DNA from: UCB3 sp964415605
GTDB lineage: Bacteria > Chloroflexota > Anaerolineae > Epilineales > Epilineaceae
DNA length: 5,641 nt
Direction of reading: 5' to 3'
NCBI GenBank assembly: GCA_964415605.1
Contig: CAYQBA010000244.1
Coordinates: 1-5,641, forward strand
A program made the translations under genes and the position numbers. Positions 5,569-5,641 of the stretch are shown here, piece after piece (the stretch's first letter is position 1; each line of letters opens with the position of its first letter). The notes beneath the pieces are model-generated. The model made no database searches. It was not told the DNA's origin and saw only the letters and a program-made list of their open reading frames with translations.

Positions 5569-5641
5569 ATGCACCCCTCCCCTGTCTACACCGGCGGCGC
5601 GAGCCGCCACAGCGTCTGGCTCTTCGGCGACTCCTTCGTGG
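5569..5641 (+). CDS. Start of a gene cut by the window edge (possible DUF4185/DUF5005-like protein)
   Basis: The first 24 residues read MHPSPVYTGGASRHSVWLFGDSFV and the frame is open to the edge. The WLFGDSFV motif, after a short N-terminal stretch, resembles the opening strand of DUF4185/DUF5005-type beta-propeller proteins related to glycoside hydrolases, where 'xWLFGDTFxG' is typical. An SGNH-hydrolase GDS motif is an alternative reading of GDSF. ATG 5569 is the first ATG, GTG or TTG in this frame back to at least 5461, and it follows a TATACT hexamer. The gene diverges from the arginase. The family call rests on about eight residues. Confidence 0.5.
   Translation, partial: MHPSPVYTGGASRHSVWLFGDSFV

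Noticed and set aside
5394..5570. N-terminal extension of the arginase to the ATG at 5570
   Set aside because: The extra 59 residues are unlike arginases, cross the divergent promoter region, and overlap the start codon of the opposite gene.
4453..5610. Minus-strand open frame of 385 codons over the arginase
   Set aside because: The arginase frame carries every family motif; this one is an R/P/A-rich shadow.

Overview
This is a very GC-rich bacterial window with strong G/C bias at third codon positions. It fits a high-GC environmental lineage such as Myxococcota or Chloroflexota, but no rRNA or lineage marker is present, so that placement is a guess. It holds one very large exported protein gene cut at its 5' end, one complete arginase gene, the first codons of a third gene cut by the right edge, and a structured non-coding palindrome between the first two.

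Layout. Positions 2-4156 (+) encode a multidomain protein. In order it has the tail of a signal peptide, two tandem DUF1566 (Lcl C-terminal-like) repeats, a linker domain I do not recognise, a small domain resembling the phosphohistidine swivel of dikinases (SHLNVRA...RGTPN), a complete ATP-grasp domain of the pyruvate-phosphate-dikinase N-terminal type, and an unassigned C-terminal region of about 300 residues. The His-domain-before-ATP-grasp order is that of plant glucan water dikinases, not that of PEP synthase or PPDK. Positions 4157-4475 contain no gene. They hold a nested imperfect palindrome whose core is a perfect 36-bp inverted repeat, flanked by 20-bp inverted repeats and by a 9-bp direct repeat. 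It looks like a small non-autonomous mobile element and may also act as a two-way transcription stop. Positions 4476-5393 (-) encode a RocF-type arginase with all metal ligands. Positions 5394-5568 are a divergent promoter region with a spaced direct repeat and a good -10 hexamer. From 5569 (+) a new gene begins whose first 24 residues end in WLFGDSFV.

Gene relationships. The large gene and the arginase converge on the palindrome. The arginase and the rightmost gene diverge from a shared 175-bp spacer. Nothing in the sequence links arginine breakdown functionally to the exported dikinase-like protein, and they look like independent transcription units. The most interesting items are the exported, GWD-ordered dikinase-like protein and the nested palindromic element at the convergent 3' ends.
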